From contig JBJKSB010000098.1 in NCBI GenBank assembly GCA_046704385.1, forward strand, positions 1 through 60,332: DNA of 60,332 nucleotides, in the 5' to 3' direction. This DNA is from GH45 sp046704385 (GTDB taxonomy: Bacteria; Bacteroidota; Bacteroidia; Bacteroidales; SZUA-534). Below, piece after piece: positions 25,137 to 35,255 of this stretch; the first letter of the stretch is position 1, and every line of letters begins with the position of its first letter. The notes under the pieces are model-generated. The model ran no database searches. It saw only the letters and a list, made by a program, of their open reading frames with translations, and had not been told where the DNA came from. Made by a program: the position numbers and the translations under genes.

Positions 25137-27125
25137 ATGAAAAAACTTTTTTTAGTTTCTATGACAATTTTGGTAGTTGTCGGCTATGTGGTAGCTCAAT
25201 GGCAACCAACCAATGGCCCATTTTCAGCAGAAATAGCTGACGTGGCAGTAAGCGGAAATACCCTGTTTGCGGGTATAACTAATGGCAAAGTATACAAATC
25301 GACCGATGACGGTGTTTCCTGGCATGAAACGGCAATTCCCTGCCGGTACTCCATATCATGTTGCGGGAATAAGCTTTACTCTTCTGACGGGAATGAAATT
25401 TATGTTTCAGCTGATAATGGTGAAACTTTTTCAACCCTTAGTACCAGTTTGCCTGATGATATGGTGAATTATGGTCACCAAGTATGTGGTAAAACCATTA
25501 TTATAATTAGTGAAGACAATGGAATGGCAACATCTGTGGATGAAGGGCAAACCTGGACAAAAACCATAATTAATACACACATGATCTATACCCTGGCATC
25601 ACTTAATGATAAGCTATTAGCGGGAACAGATAATGGTTTGTATATTTCATCGGATGGAGGTATAACCTGGGAACCGCTTGGATTTCCGGAAGAGAGCATC
25701 GCTTCGGTTTTAGTTGTTGAGAATAAAATTTATGTTGGCAGTAATAACTCTGGTATTTCTGTTAGTTCTGACGGAGGAAATACCTGGAATAATTTAAACA
25801 ATGGTTTATCAGTACAAAGTGTTTCATCTTTAATTGTTTCAGGAACCGATCTGTGGATCGTATCAGAAAATAATGTCTTCAAATCGGACATGAATTCCGT
25901 TGAATGGCAACAAGTTTCGGATAATTTACCGTCTGGATTGAGTCTGCGAAAACTCGTTGCTTTAAATAGCATTATTTTTATTGGGACTGATCAAATGGGA
26001 TTGTTTGAAACTTCCGATAATGGATTACACTGGAATCACAGCTCAAAAGGCATTGATTTAAGTCCGGTTATTAATGTTATTTTATCGAACAAAAACAGGC
26101 TTTATGCCGGAACACAATGGGGCGGTTTATATTATAGCGATAATGGCGGGGCCAATTGGCAGATTAGCTCACTGGCCTGGGTTATTTACTGTTTGAAAAC
26201 GGATGATAGTGCTATTTATGCCGGAACCTCAAATGGTATTTATAAGTCGACGGATAATGGTAATACCTGGACTAATTTAGGTCTTACTAATGAATTGGTT
26301 CAAAGTCTGTTAATTACCAACGATGCTTTTTATGCCGGAACAGAAAGGTATATTTATAAATCAACAGACAAAGGTAATACCTGGGTAAACTATAGCAGTG
26401 GCTTGCCCGACTATGCAGGAATAAATTCAATTGCCATTAAAAATAATATTTTATTTGCTACTACCTCTGGTGACGGAGTCTACAAAAAAACGGATGAAAC
26501 AGCAAACTGGACCACAACCAATACCGGTTTAAACAATCAATATCTGAGGCCCCTGTTTGTAGTTGATTCTGTCCTTTTTATCAGCGATTGGTGGAATGGG
26601 GTTTATAAATCAACCGATGACGGAACCACCTGGAATTACTCAGGTTTGGATGGCGAATGTATAACAGAATTCAAAAAATGGGGAGATTACCTGTTTGTTG
26701 GAACCTGGAATAGTGGTATTTTTTATTCGCTTGACAACGGGTTAAGCTGGACTCCATATAATACCGATCTCGATATCCCTGAATTGGGATTTAATACTCT
26801 GGAAATTGATGATAAATATATGTATACAGGAGGATACAATACCAAAGTATGGAAATGTTTGCTTCCGGGTGTTACTTCATCAAAATTATCAACAGGCAAA
26901 AGCGATTTTAGTATATTTCCAAATCCGGCTAACAATTATCTTCGGTTAACAGGGCCCGATAATTTATCAGGACAGGCATGTATTTATAACTCAAATGGAC
27001 AATGGGTAGTAAATCAGAAAATTACCGCCGGGCAAATTGATATTCATAATCTTAAGGAAGGTTTTTATATCCTGACAATTCATACAAGTAATAATATACA
27101 AACCATAAAATTTGTAAAAAATTAA
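25137..27125 (+). CDS. Secreted BNR/sortilin-like repeat protein with T9SS sorting domain
   Basis: The 662-residue protein has a signal peptide (MKKLFLVSMTILVVVGYVVAQ), then about twelve BNR-type blades with recurring KSTDDGVSWH, SADNGETF, SSDGGITWE, STDNGNTWT and SLDNGLSWTP (Asp-box SxDxGxTW), predicting a sortilin-like beta-propeller. The last 75 residues form a type A T9SS C-terminal domain (FSIFPNPANNYLRLTG...NLKEGFYILTI...KFVKN), which directs export through the Por system and anchoring to the cell surface. The function of the propeller is not known. A TTG-based extension upstream is rejected. Confidence 0.9.
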   Translation: MKKLFLVSMTILVVVGYVVAQWQPTNGPFSAEIADVAVSGNTLFAGITNGKVYKSTDDGVSWHETAIPCRYSISCCGNKLYSSDGNEIYVSADNGETFSTLSTSLPDDMVNYGHQVCGKTIIIISEDNGMATSVDEGQTWTKTIINTHMIYTLASLNDKLLAGTDNGLYISSDGGITWEPLGFPEESIASVLVVENKIYVGSNNSGISVSSDGGNTWNNLNNGLSVQSVSSLIVSGTDLWIVSENNVFKSDMNSVEWQQVSDNLPSGLSLRKLVALNSIIFIGTDQMGLFETSDNGLHWNHSSKGIDLSPVINVILSNKNRLYAGTQWGGLYYSDNGGANWQISSLAWVIYCLKTDDSAIYAGTSNGIYKSTDNGNTWTNLGLTNELVQSLLITNDAFYAGTERYIYKSTDKGNTWVNYSSGLPDYAGINSIAIKNNILFATTSGDGVYKKTDETANWTTTNTGLNNQYLRPLFVVDSVLFISDWWNGVYKSTDDGTTWNYSGLDGECITEFKKWGDYLFVGTWNSGIFYSLDNGLSWTPYNTDLDIPELGFNTLEIDDKYMYTGGYNTKVWKCLLPGVTSSKLSTGKSDFSIFPNPANNYLRLTGPDNLSGQACIYNSNGQWVVNQKITAGQIDIHNLKEGFYILTIHTSNNIQTIKFVKN

Positions 27126-27170
27126 AAGATATTTCGCAGATTGACTTTAAAAGGAGCTGGCAAGTATGGT

Positions 27171-27226
27171 AAAAAAATTCCCGATAAATGATGTGGAATA
27201 ATAAGCCTGTCATTTATCGGGAATTT
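27171..27226. terminator. Long perfect inverted repeat, likely bidirectional terminator
   Basis: AAATTCCCGATAAATGA (27175-27191) and TCATTTATCGGGAATTT (27210-27226) are exact inverse complements of 17 bp with an 18-nt loop. An A-run at 27171-27177 becomes a U-run on the minus strand, so it terminates the small minus-strand gene ending at 27253, and may also end the T9SS cargo transcript. Confidence 0.8.
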
Positions 27227-27252
27227 ATGGTTTCAATTGCCTGATTCAGAAT

Positions 27253-27441
27253 TTAGTTTCCGGCTAAAAATTTAAAGCTGTCGTAAACCAAAAATACGGG
27301 CCAAACAATGGCTTTAAGGAATCCTACTACGCCCATACCAAAGCTGGTAGCCGCTGATATAAAATAAATAGCCGAACCAATAAATCCTAATCCGTAGATG
27401 GCATTTGAAGTGTGGTTTTGTTTTTGATAATCTTTTGACAT
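27253..27441 (-). CDS. Small membrane protein
   Basis: The 62-residue protein has a polar head (MSKDYQKQNHTSNA) and two hydrophobic segments (YGLGFIGSAIYFISAATSF and GVVGFLKAIVWPVFLVYDSF). Short proteins with the same YGLGFIG...ATSF...LKAIVWPAFLVY layout are known from many bacteria without an assigned function. It is flanked by a terminator and is transcribed alone. Confidence 0.75.
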   Translation of the reverse strand: MSKDYQKQNHTSNAIYGLGFIGSAIYFISAATSFGMGVVGFLKAIVWPVFLVYDSFKFLAGN

Positions 27442-27702
27442 GACAGTAATTTTTATGAGTTTTTACAAAATTAGTACAATTTTATGGTTTTAATTCAAAC
27501 CTTGGTTAGGGCGCTTTTAGCAGGCGGTTTGTTACAGCAAAAATTATTAAGTCTGATTTTAATAGTATTATTATTTTTGTAATGATAAATAAAACCTAGA
27601 TACGAGAAAATATTAGTTGATTTAGTTATACTAGTCGGGATATACTTAACAGGTTTGGTAATTACGACAGATGCGTTAAAAATTCGACCCAAAATTAACC
27701 TT

Positions 27703-28752
27703 ATGCAAAAACACCTTATTTTTCTTATTTTTATGATCTGCCTGTTAATTCATTTACCGGCGCAGGCTCAGAAATATGTGGCCGACACACTCATTATTAA
27801 TATCAACAAACTCAACAAGCTTGAAAATATCGGTAAGCTTACCGTTACCGATAAACGAAATACAACCCCGGAGTTTATTTCGGTTTATGAAAAGAAAAAA
27901 TGGCTTTTCTTCCCGGTTGATCAGATTGTACAGGCATCAAAACCACTGGCTGAAAATTTTGACGTAACAGAAAACAACCCGGGTGAAGATTTTTACCATT
28001 TGGATCTCCGGGATTTTTATATTGATTTAAATGAGAGTATGTTTAACCGAACCCTGGGATTACACGGGGCATTGCAGCTTTCAAAAGTAAAAACCACTGG
28101 TGATACCACTTTGCTGGGGATGTTTTATTATGAAAATTCATCGAGGTATAGTAAGCGTTTGCCGATTGATTCCACCTTTACGGATTTTCTGAGCCGATTT
28201 AATTATGATTTTTCTGTAGATTTTTCAGCCGTAAAGAGCGACACAAACAAACAAAGCCAGCCTGGATCACATCATTTCCGAAAGGGAACATCCATGGCCA
28301 AAAAGAATTTATACCTGTCGGCAAGTGCCTATTATGGATATACTTTTTGGGGTGTTGATGCCGAGCTTTGGTTTTCATCGCCGGAACCTTCGCAACGATT
28401 TAACCGGAGTATCCGGATGCTGCGTTATTTGAATTACGGCAACCGACAAAGCGTGGCTCTCTCCGGAGGCGTATCGCAATGGAACTATCGGGTGAATTCT
28501 ACCTGGTTGTTTCAAAATAATGCTGCTTTTTTATTGGGATTCAATAAATGGAACGATATCCGTGAGAAGTAAAGGACCCTGGAGGAAATATTTCTTTTTC
28601 AATTAACTGCAACCCAACGCATTTGCTATAATGTTCTTGATAAGAGCGGAGTGGTTATGGGTGTCGGGTTAACAGAGAATTTCAGCTACATCATATATAA
28701 TCAACCCATGGTTGGAGCGGCACTGGTATTAAATATCGCATATAAATTATAG
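27703..28752 (+). pseudogene. Outer-membrane beta-barrel protein gene interrupted by one in-frame TAA
   Basis: From the ATG at 27703 (signal peptide ending LPAQAQ) the frame gives 289 residues and stops at a TAA at 28570-28572. Without any frameshift the same frame then continues for 59 sense codons to TAG at 28750-28752, reading like further beta-strands of a barrel (VVMGVGLTENFSYIIYN, MVGAALVLNIAYKL) with the usual aromatic-hydrophobic end. The extended frame ends 3 nt before the TonB receptor ATG. It was probably a 349-residue barrel inactivated by a single base change (CAA or GAA to TAA), unless the stop is read through or is a sequence error. A -7-like TATTTTTG lies at 27572-27579 in the 261-nt upstream gap. 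Confidence 0.75.
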
Positions 28753-28755
28753 GTT

Positions 28756-31110
28756 ATGAGGCAGTTATTCATCATATTTATAATCGTGTGTTTTTCTTCC
28801 GGTTTATTCGGGCAAAACCATACGCTTTCGGGCATAATTTACGATGCAAAAACCGGCGAAACTCTGATTGGAGCTACGGTAGTAACTTCTGGGGACAATG
28901 CTAAAGGAGCCGCTACTGATTTAAACGGATTTTTCAGTATTCCGGGTCTAAGCGAAAAGGAAGTGAAAATTACAGCCTCTTTTATCGGTTATAAACCTCA
29001 TCAGCAAACCATTGAGTTCAACAAACCTCAAAAATTCATTGAAATCAGACTAGAGCCACAATCAGTAGAACTGGGTCAGATTAATATTGTGGAAATATCG
29101 CCCGACCTGGTTGGCGACCGCGACATTGAAACCAGCGAACACCGGCTTACACCTAAAAGTATTAAATCAATTCCTACCGCACGTAATGATGTTTTCAAAG
29201 CCATGCGTTTTTTGCCGGGTATTGAAGCCACAGAACCTTTATCTCCGTTGGTTTCGGTTCGGGGAAGTGATCCGGGTGAAAACCTGATCATGCTTGACGG
29301 AGTAACAGTTTACAATCCATATCATTTTATAAGTTCCTCGGGAATTTTCAATATGGCCACAGTAAAAAACATTGATATGCTGGTAGGAGGTTTTGGTGCT
29401 GAGTACGGGGGACGTAATTCATCGGTAATTCATATCTCAACCAAAGACGGCAACCAGGATGCTTTACACGGCGAAGTCAATCCTTCAACAGTTGAATCAA
29501 AAGTTTTCCTCGAATTCCCGGTTGGCAAAAAAACCACGATGATGACCGCCGGGCGGCTCAATTACGACATCATGAGCAACTTTATCTTTAACAGTAATAA
29601 TTATTTTTACGACTTTAATTTATCGCTCACCCATCGGTTTAATGCCCGTAACCGCATCGATTTGAAGTACTTCGGGTCGAAAGACCACACTTCCATGAAT
29701 TTTAATTCCATTTATCAGTACATGGGAAATACCATGCACCGTATGGGAGATACTATTATGTATGAAGCCTTTCAGGACATGAACTTTACCTGGGAAAATC
29801 AATGGAGGAATAATATTGTTACCGCCATTTGGAAATCAGTATTTACCCCCAAATTATATTTAAGGGTACAAACCTATGCTTCATTGCATAAAGCCGATAA
29901 TTTCAGCGAATTTAAAATGGATTTTGAAGATATTGTTTATAATACCAGCACCCGGTTTAAAAGCCGTGTAAATGATTACACGACTAAGGCTGAAATTAAC
30001 TATACCTTGTTTTATGGCAACGAATTACAATTGGGTGGTGAATACAGCAACTATCTGTTTGCCAATGGTTCGCAAATAAATAAGGTAGATGGTGCTTCTG
30101 CCAAAAGTAAACCCGATTTATTGTCCTTTTTTGCACAGGATAAAATCAAATGGGGAGGACTGGTACTCCGTCCCGGAGTGAGGTTTTCAAAATTCGCCCA
30201 AAATGATTTTTATACGGAACCCCGCATTAATTTAGCCTGTAATTTTCTTGATAACTGGAAATTTAAAGCCGCCTATGGACAATACTACCAGTATATTATC
30301 AGTATGAATACCCAGGAACTGGAGTTTAATCAGTTTTTAGACTATTATTATCCACTGACCCGCGTTAAGCCCAGCAAATCAGTTCATTATATTGCCGGCC
30401 TCGAAAGGCAACTTGGTGCAAACCAGCTTGTTACGCTTGATGTATATTATAAAGATATTCAGCGCACCTATACCTTCGACTTATTGCAAAGTCAATACGA
30501 TGCTTTTGCTTTAAGCGACAAAATTTTTGAAGGGTCTGGAGAAACATATGGAATGGAATTAATGTGGAAGGGGCAGGTCAACCGGATTTCCGGTTGGTGC
30601 AGTTACACATTGGCTCGATCGACGCGCTCTTTTCCAAATATTATGAATGGCAAAACTTATTTGTACGATTATGATCATTTACATACCCTGAAAGGAGTGC
30701 TGAATTTCCAGGCTACAAAACGTATTTCGTATAGCGCCGATTTTACCTTTCAGAGTGGAGTACCCCGGTCGGTTGAAAATTCATTGCAAATGTTTTATAT
30801 GTATGATCCTCTTTCGGGTACAATGATTTATAGTCCACAGTTTACCATCGATCAAAAAAACAGCTCACGTATGCCATGGATCATGAATGTGAACCTGGGT
30901 CTTGAAAAGAAAATTGTGAGAGGCTTTGGTAAAGATATTGCCGATTTCTTTCATGCTGAAGAGTCGTACCTGGTGGTTAATGTATGTAATCTGTTGTTTT
31001 TGCGACGCAATGTAATGTATTATTTACCTATTGTTGAGGCAGAACGGTATGTCCCAATAGGATCAAATTATTTTCCGGCAGTAAATGCGGGTTATACAAT
31101 TAAATTTTAA
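28756..31110 (+). CDS. TonB-dependent receptor with carboxypeptidase-D regulatory-like domain
   Basis: The 784-residue protein has a signal peptide (ending SSGLFGQ), a CarboxypepD_reg-like domain (GIIYDAKTGETLIGATVV...GAATDLNGFFSIPGL...ASFIGYKP), a plug domain (FKAMRFLPGIEATEPLSPLVSVRGSDPGENLIMLDGV) and a beta-barrel ending in F (GYTIKF). It should take up a large ligand across the outer membrane using TonB energy. It lacks the long SusC-type extension. The next gene is a DUF4249-type lipoprotein, a pairing common in Bacteroidota; the ligand is unknown. Confidence 0.93.
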   Translation: MRQLFIIFIIVCFSSGLFGQNHTLSGIIYDAKTGETLIGATVVTSGDNAKGAATDLNGFFSIPGLSEKEVKITASFIGYKPHQQTIEFNKPQKFIEIRLEPQSVELGQINIVEISPDLVGDRDIETSEHRLTPKSIKSIPTARNDVFKAMRFLPGIEATEPLSPLVSVRGSDPGENLIMLDGVTVYNPYHFISSSGIFNMATVKNIDMLVGGFGAEYGGRNSSVIHISTKDGNQDALHGEVNPSTVESKVFLEFPVGKKTTMMTAGRLNYDIMSNFIFNSNNYFYDFNLSLTHRFNARNRIDLKYFGSKDHTSMNFNSIYQYMGNTMHRMGDTIMYEAFQDMNFTWENQWRNNIVTAIWKSVFTPKLYLRVQTYASLHKADNFSEFKMDFEDIVYNTSTRFKSRVNDYTTKAEINYTLFYGNELQLGGEYSNYLFANGSQINKVDGASAKSKPDLLSFFAQDKIKWGGLVLRPGVRFSKFAQNDFYTEPRINLACNFLDNWKFKAAYGQYYQYIISMNTQELEFNQFLDYYYPLTRVKPSKSVHYIAGLERQLGANQLVTLDVYYKDIQRTYTFDLLQSQYDAFALSDKIFEGSGETYGMELMWKGQVNRISGWCSYTLARSTRSFPNIMNGKTYLYDYDHLHTLKGVLNFQATKRISYSADFTFQSGVPRSVENSLQMFYMYDPLSGTMIYSPQFTIDQKNSSRMPWIMNVNLGLEKKIVRGFGKDIADFFHAEESYLVVNVCNLLFLRRNVMYYLPIVEAERYVPIGSNYFPAVNAGYTIKF

Positions 31111-31128
31111 TGCTAAACGTGTTTTGGT

Positions 31129-31935
31129 ATGAAAAGATGTGTTATAAATAAAAAGCAGTTGTCAATTCACATGGTTATTGTTTTAATGATTGCTACAATG
31201 TTTAAAAGCTGTGAAAAGGCAGCAGAGGCTTATATCGGGATGCCCTTACAACCTAAAAATATTGATGCAGAATATAAACCCGGATTAAATATTTTTGGAA
31301 TCCTGAAAACCGGGCCTGATTATGATACCATTAATCATTTTTTTGAAGTGGAGCGGATTAATTCCTTTTTTGATATTAACGATACCATAAATATTAATGA
31401 TGCCGTGGTAAGTGTCTGGTATGTGGATTCAACAGGAAATCCGGTAAATTATTCTCTTAAGCCAATTTATGATGGCAGATACACCAACGATTATCTTGAT
31501 CCTAAACCCGGAGAAATATGGAATTATAAATGCCGGTACGATACTTTTTTAATAACCTCAAAAACCATTATTCCAAATGTACCCGCATTGGTTCCCGGAA
31601 CTTTAAACATTAAGGATAAGGAAGTTGGTTTCAGTATTTTGAGTGATACTACCGGCTTTATGTACGATGTTTACCTTTTGTCAGATGCGGGTACTGCATA
31701 TAAAAGAATAACTCCGGAGCGTGGTAAATCAACAGAGGTACAGATAGATATGGATTTAAGAATGGCCTCACAAAGCCAATTATTTGTTTTTGCTTACGAT
31801 AAAAATTATGAGCGTTATGTAAGCACCTCAAATATTTTTTTTAAGCCCAACGCCTTCCGGCCTCGTTTTACTACAGTTGATGGTGGTTATGGTTGTTTTT
31901 GCTCGTCAAGCAGTTTGATGGTTCAGATTCAGTAG
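31129..31935 (+). CDS. DUF4249-like outer-membrane lipoprotein
   Basis: The 268-residue protein has a lipoprotein signal (MIATMFKSC) and a beta-rich body whose order (PGLNIFGIL, VWYVDSTGNPVNYSLKPI...GRYTNDYLDPKPGEIWNYKC, GFCS-like Cys end) fits the DUF4249 family that accompanies TonB receptors. It starts 18 nt after the receptor stop and is probably its surface partner. A Cys/Ser-rich C-terminus (GGYGCFCSSSSLM) is unusual for the family. Confidence 0.75.
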   Translation: MKRCVINKKQLSIHMVIVLMIATMFKSCEKAAEAYIGMPLQPKNIDAEYKPGLNIFGILKTGPDYDTINHFFEVERINSFFDINDTININDAVVSVWYVDSTGNPVNYSLKPIYDGRYTNDYLDPKPGEIWNYKCRYDTFLITSKTIIPNVPALVPGTLNIKDKEVGFSILSDTTGFMYDVYLLSDAGTAYKRITPERGKSTEVQIDMDLRMASQSQLFVFAYDKNYERYVSTSNIFFKPNAFRPRFTTVDGGYGCFCSSSSLMVQIQ

Positions 31936-31956
31936 CCAGGGGTTTTTAACCCTTGG
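31936..31956. terminator. Short hairpin between convergent genes
   Basis: CCAGGGGTT (31936-31944) and AACCCTTGG (31948-31956) form a 9-bp stem with one mismatch and a 3-nt loop in the 22-nt gap between the DUF4249 gene and polA. The U-run is weak, so termination may be inefficient. Confidence 0.45.
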
Positions 31957-31957
31957 G

Positions 31958-34732
31958 TTAATGCGCCTCCAGCCAGTTATTTCCCACACCAAAATCGACG
32001 GTTAGCGGAACACCCAGTTGAGTGGCATGTTCCATTTCCTGAATTACGATTTCTTTAACCTTTTCCAGTTCTGTTTTTAGCACATCAAAAACCAATTCGT
32101 CATGTACCTGCAAAATCATTTTTGAGGTGAGGTTTTGCTCTTTAAATTGCTTTTGAATATTGATCATGGCAATTTTGATAATATCGGCGGCAGTACCCTG
32201 GATAGGTGCGTTTATAGCATTTCGTTCAGCCGCGCCACGTACAATGGCGTTGCTCGAATTAATATCGGTCAAATACCGACGACGACCGAATACAGTTTCG
32301 GCATAACCCATTTTTCTGGCTCGTGCTATGCTTTCGTCCATATACTTTTTTACATCAGGGTAGCTTTCAAAGTAACTGTCAATTATATTTTTGGCTTCGC
32401 TGCGTGAAATGTTCAGATTTTGAGCCAGGCCAAAGGAGGAAATACCATAAATGATCCCGAAGTTGGCCCCTTTTGCAAAGCCACGTTGTTCACGGGTAAC
32501 TTCGCTGTTGCTGATTTTAAAGATGCGGGCAGCTGTGTCGGCGTGAATATCCTGCCCGTCTACAAAGGCCTGGATCATGTTTTTATCCTGGCAAAGATGG
32601 GCCATCAACCGCAACTCAATTTGCGAATAGTCGGCGGCAAATAAAATAAAATGGTCATCCGTAGGGATAAAAGCTTTGCGGATCTCACGGCCCCGTTCCT
32701 CACGGATTGGAATATTCTGTAAATTCGGATTGTTGGAACTTAACCGACCGGTTGCCGCAATGGTTTGGTTATACGAAGTGTGAATTTTACCGGTTTTTTT
32801 ATGAACCAGCAAGGGCAGGGCATCCACATAAGTGGAAACCAGTTTTTTTAAGGAACGGTATTCCAGTATTTCCTTAATAATTTCGTGTTTATCCACCAGG
32901 CGGGTCAGAATATCTTCGCCGGTAGCATACTGTTTGGTTTTGGTTTTTGGAGGATTTGATACAATTTTTAACCGGTCAAAAAGTACTTCACCCAATTGTT
33001 TGGGCGATGAAATATTGAACTCCATCCCGGCATGTTTGTAAATTCGTTGTTCCACCTCAAGGGTTTCTGACTTAAGTTGGTTCGAATAGGTTTTCAGGCT
33101 TTCTGTGTCGAGCCGTACCCCTTGGTATTCCATATCGGCAAGTACGGTAAGCAAAGGTACTTCAATTTCGGCAAACAAATTTTGCATACCTGATTCATTT
33201 AACTGATTTTGCAAGAAGGGCACTAATTGCAATGTTATATCTGCGTCTTCGCAAGCATAATCGCGAACCCGGTCAACCGCAATCTGAGCCATGCTGAGTT
33301 GATTTTTTCCTTTTTTACCGATCAGCTCTTCCGTTTTTATGGTTTCATAGTTCAGGTAATTCCGGGCCAAATCGTCCAGGTTGTGTCGCTGTTCAGGCTG
33401 AATAAGGTAATGGGCAATCATGGTATCAAAAAGCGGTCCGGCCACCCGGATTCCATAATTCATCAGTACCATGATATCATACTTTAGGTTTTGCCCGATT
33501 TTGAGGATATTGCTGTTTTCAAAGAAAGGCTTCAATAATTCAAGTTTCGCCAAGGCTTCGTCGTAGTTGGATGTGAATGGAATATAAAAAGCCTGACCTT
33601 TATTAATGGCAATAGCTAATCCAACCAGTTCGGCCGATTGAATTTCCAGTGAGGTTGTTTCTGTATCGAAACATACTTCCGGTAGCGACACTATTTTTTC
33701 ACAAAGCTGCCTGATGTCATCATGCGATTCTACCAGCTTGTATTCCGTACTGACCGATTCAAAAGTTTCTCTTTCAATAATTTCTGCAGGAGCAGGTTCC
33801 GGCAGGTCGAATAATGAACCCTGGACTGCTGTGGCTACTGGTTTGGAAACAGAAGGAGCGTCAGAGCCAAGTACCCGGTTTAATAAATTACGGAATTCGA
33901 GTCTGTCGAATAGCTCCGTAATTTTTTGGGTATGAGGCGGTTCGTGCACCAGGACATTTTCATCAAATTCGATGGGAACTTCGGTTTCAATAGTTACCAG
34001 GACTTTCGATAATAAAATCTGCTCTTTAAATTCCAGCAGATTTTCCTTTTGTTTCCCTTTTAAATCGTCAATATGATCATAAATTCCTTCAATAGAACCG
34101 TATTCTGAAATTAATTTTTCGGCACTTTTAGGGCCAATTCCCGGGCATCCCGGAACATTATCGCTACTGTCACCCATCAAGCCAAGCAAATCGTTAATAT
34201 GATCAGGAGTAACACTAAATTTCTCCTTAACTTTTTCAGGATTCCATATTTCCGGTTCGTTCCCTCCGCGCGAAGGTTTAAAAACAAAAATGTTTTCAGA
34301 GACGAGCTGTGCATAATCCTTATCGGGAGTCATCATGTAAGTTTGAAACCCCAGTTTTTCTGCTTTTTTGGCCAGTGTGCCAACCACATCATCAGCCTCA
34401 TAACCAGGCACCTCGAGCACAGGAATATTAAAAGCCTCAATCATTTGCTTAATAAAAGGAATAGAACTGCGCAAATCTTCCGGCATAGCTTCGCGATTGG
34501 CTTTGTATTCCTTATACATTTCGTGTCTGAAAGTAGGTCCGTGAGGATCGAAAACCACACCGATATGGGTTGGATTATACTTATTTAAAACTTCGAGCAA
34601 AGCCATGGTAAACCCAAAAACCGCCGAAGTGTTTTCACCTTTTGAATTAACCCGGGGATTTTTTATAAAAGCATAATACGAACGGTATGCCAGGGCATAG
34701 GCATCAAGCAGGAAGAGTTTCTTTTCAGACAT
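31958..34732 (-). CDS. polA: DNA polymerase I
   Basis: The 924-residue enzyme has all three parts: a 5' nuclease/FEN domain (about residues 1-290, with DAYALAYRSYYAF, GYEADDVVGTLA and GDSSDNVPGCPGIGPKSA), a 3'-5' exonuclease with intact acidic residues (CFDTETTSLE, IGQNLKYDIMVL, YACEDAD), and the polymerase domain (FAADYSQIELRLMAHL, FAKGANFGIIYGIS, QVHDELVF). Proofreading should therefore be active. It repairs DNA and matures Okazaki fragments. It is transcribed alone from a promoter just behind queD. Confidence 0.97.
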   Translation of the reverse strand: MSEKKLFLLDAYALAYRSYYAFIKNPRVNSKGENTSAVFGFTMALLEVLNKYNPTHIGVVFDPHGPTFRHEMYKEYKANREAMPEDLRSSIPFIKQMIEAFNIPVLEVPGYEADDVVGTLAKKAEKLGFQTYMMTPDKDYAQLVSENIFVFKPSRGGNEPEIWNPEKVKEKFSVTPDHINDLLGLMGDSSDNVPGCPGIGPKSAEKLISEYGSIEGIYDHIDDLKGKQKENLLEFKEQILLSKVLVTIETEVPIEFDENVLVHEPPHTQKITELFDRLEFRNLLNRVLGSDAPSVSKPVATAVQGSLFDLPEPAPAEIIERETFESVSTEYKLVESHDDIRQLCEKIVSLPEVCFDTETTSLEIQSAELVGLAIAINKGQAFYIPFTSNYDEALAKLELLKPFFENSNILKIGQNLKYDIMVLMNYGIRVAGPLFDTMIAHYLIQPEQRHNLDDLARNYLNYETIKTEELIGKKGKNQLSMAQIAVDRVRDYACEDADITLQLVPFLQNQLNESGMQNLFAEIEVPLLTVLADMEYQGVRLDTESLKTYSNQLKSETLEVEQRIYKHAGMEFNISSPKQLGEVLFDRLKIVSNPPKTKTKQYATGEDILTRLVDKHEIIKEILEYRSLKKLVSTYVDALPLLVHKKTGKIHTSYNQTIAATGRLSSNNPNLQNIPIREERGREIRKAFIPTDDHFILFAADYSQIELRLMAHLCQDKNMIQAFVDGQDIHADTAARIFKISNSEVTREQRGFAKGANFGIIYGISSFGLAQNLNISRSEAKNIIDSYFESYPDVKKYMDESIARARKMGYAETVFGRRRYLTDINSSNAIVRGAAERNAINAPIQGTAADIIKIAMINIQKQFKEQNLTSKMILQVHDELVFDVLKTELEKVKEIVIQEMEHATQLGVPLTVDFGVGNNWLEAH

Positions 34733-34756
34733 GGAATATAATTATTTGTTAAAGCA

Positions 34757-34764
34757 CAAATATA
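34757..34764 (-). promoter_or_regulatory. Bacteroidota -7 box (TATATTTG) for polA
   Basis: On the minus strand the bases read TATATTTG, an exact TAnnTTTG match, 25 nt before the polA ATG. It sits just past the stop codon of the upstream queD-family gene. A -33 CAAA/TTTG lies at 34791-34794, a somewhat long spacing of 26 nt. Confidence 0.55.
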
Positions 34765-35211
34765 TTAATTATCTGAAGTAAACCATTCAGCAAATGCGGT
34801 GGCTGTTTCATATAACCGCAAACTAAACAAGGTAAGATGTTGAGGTAAAACTTCTTTTATCCGTAAAGCAAAGTCAGCTACCAGATTTTCGCAGGAGGGC
34901 TGATAGTCAACAAAAACGGTGTTTCCAAACATTTCAGGCGAATCAGAACCAACTTCAAATCCGGAATTTTGATTTAAAACCAAGGCATGGTCGAAAATAT
35001 TTACGATTTCTTTTTTAACCAGTTTTTTAAGGTCGCCAAAATCTACAACCATTCCAAATTTTGGATTGTTTTCGTCGGAAATGGGTGTACCCATAACCGT
35101 AACATATAGCTTGTACGAGTGGCCATGTATATTTTTACAAAGTCCGTCGTAGTTTTTTAAGGCGTGGGCCATTTCAAAATGAAACTCTTTGGTAACCCTT
35201 ATTACAGCCAT
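34765..35211 (-). CDS. queD: 6-pyruvoyl-tetrahydropterin synthase / 6-carboxytetrahydropterin synthase family
   Basis: From the ATG at 35211 the 148-residue protein has the zinc-binding histidines (FHFEMAHAL, HGHSYKL), the catalytic cysteine in GLCKNIHGH, and the D-H-E end (FDHALVLN, YETATAFAEW). QueD makes 6-carboxytetrahydropterin for queuosine, while PTPS makes the tetrahydrobiopterin precursor; the length and motif CxxxHGH favour QueD but cannot settle it. The longer open frame (to 35259) includes the -7 box and is rejected. No other queuosine gene is nearby. Confidence 0.85.
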   Translation of the reverse strand: MAVIRVTKEFHFEMAHALKNYDGLCKNIHGHSYKLYVTVMGTPISDENNPKFGMVVDFGDLKKLVKKEIVNIFDHALVLNQNSGFEVGSDSPEMFGNTVFVDYQPSCENLVADFALRIKEVLPQHLTLFSLRLYETATAFAEWFTSDN

Positions 35212-35247
35212 CTGAATATAATTATAGTTCAACAGGTTTTGATGATG

Positions 35248-35255
35248 CAAAAGTA
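35248..35255 (-). promoter_or_regulatory. Bacteroidota -7 box (TACTTTTG) for the queD-family gene
   Basis: The minus strand reads TACTTTTG followed by CA. It lies 36 nt before the ATG at 35211 and supports that start over the longer frame. No convincing -33 was found. The divergent lipoprotein gene begins at 35447; the remainder of the 235-nt gap shows only a weak TATCTTTA. Confidence 0.5.

Noticed and set aside
34199..34588. 129-codon plus-strand ORF inside polA
   Set aside because: It is antisense to the intact nuclease domain of DNA polymerase I and shows no family features.
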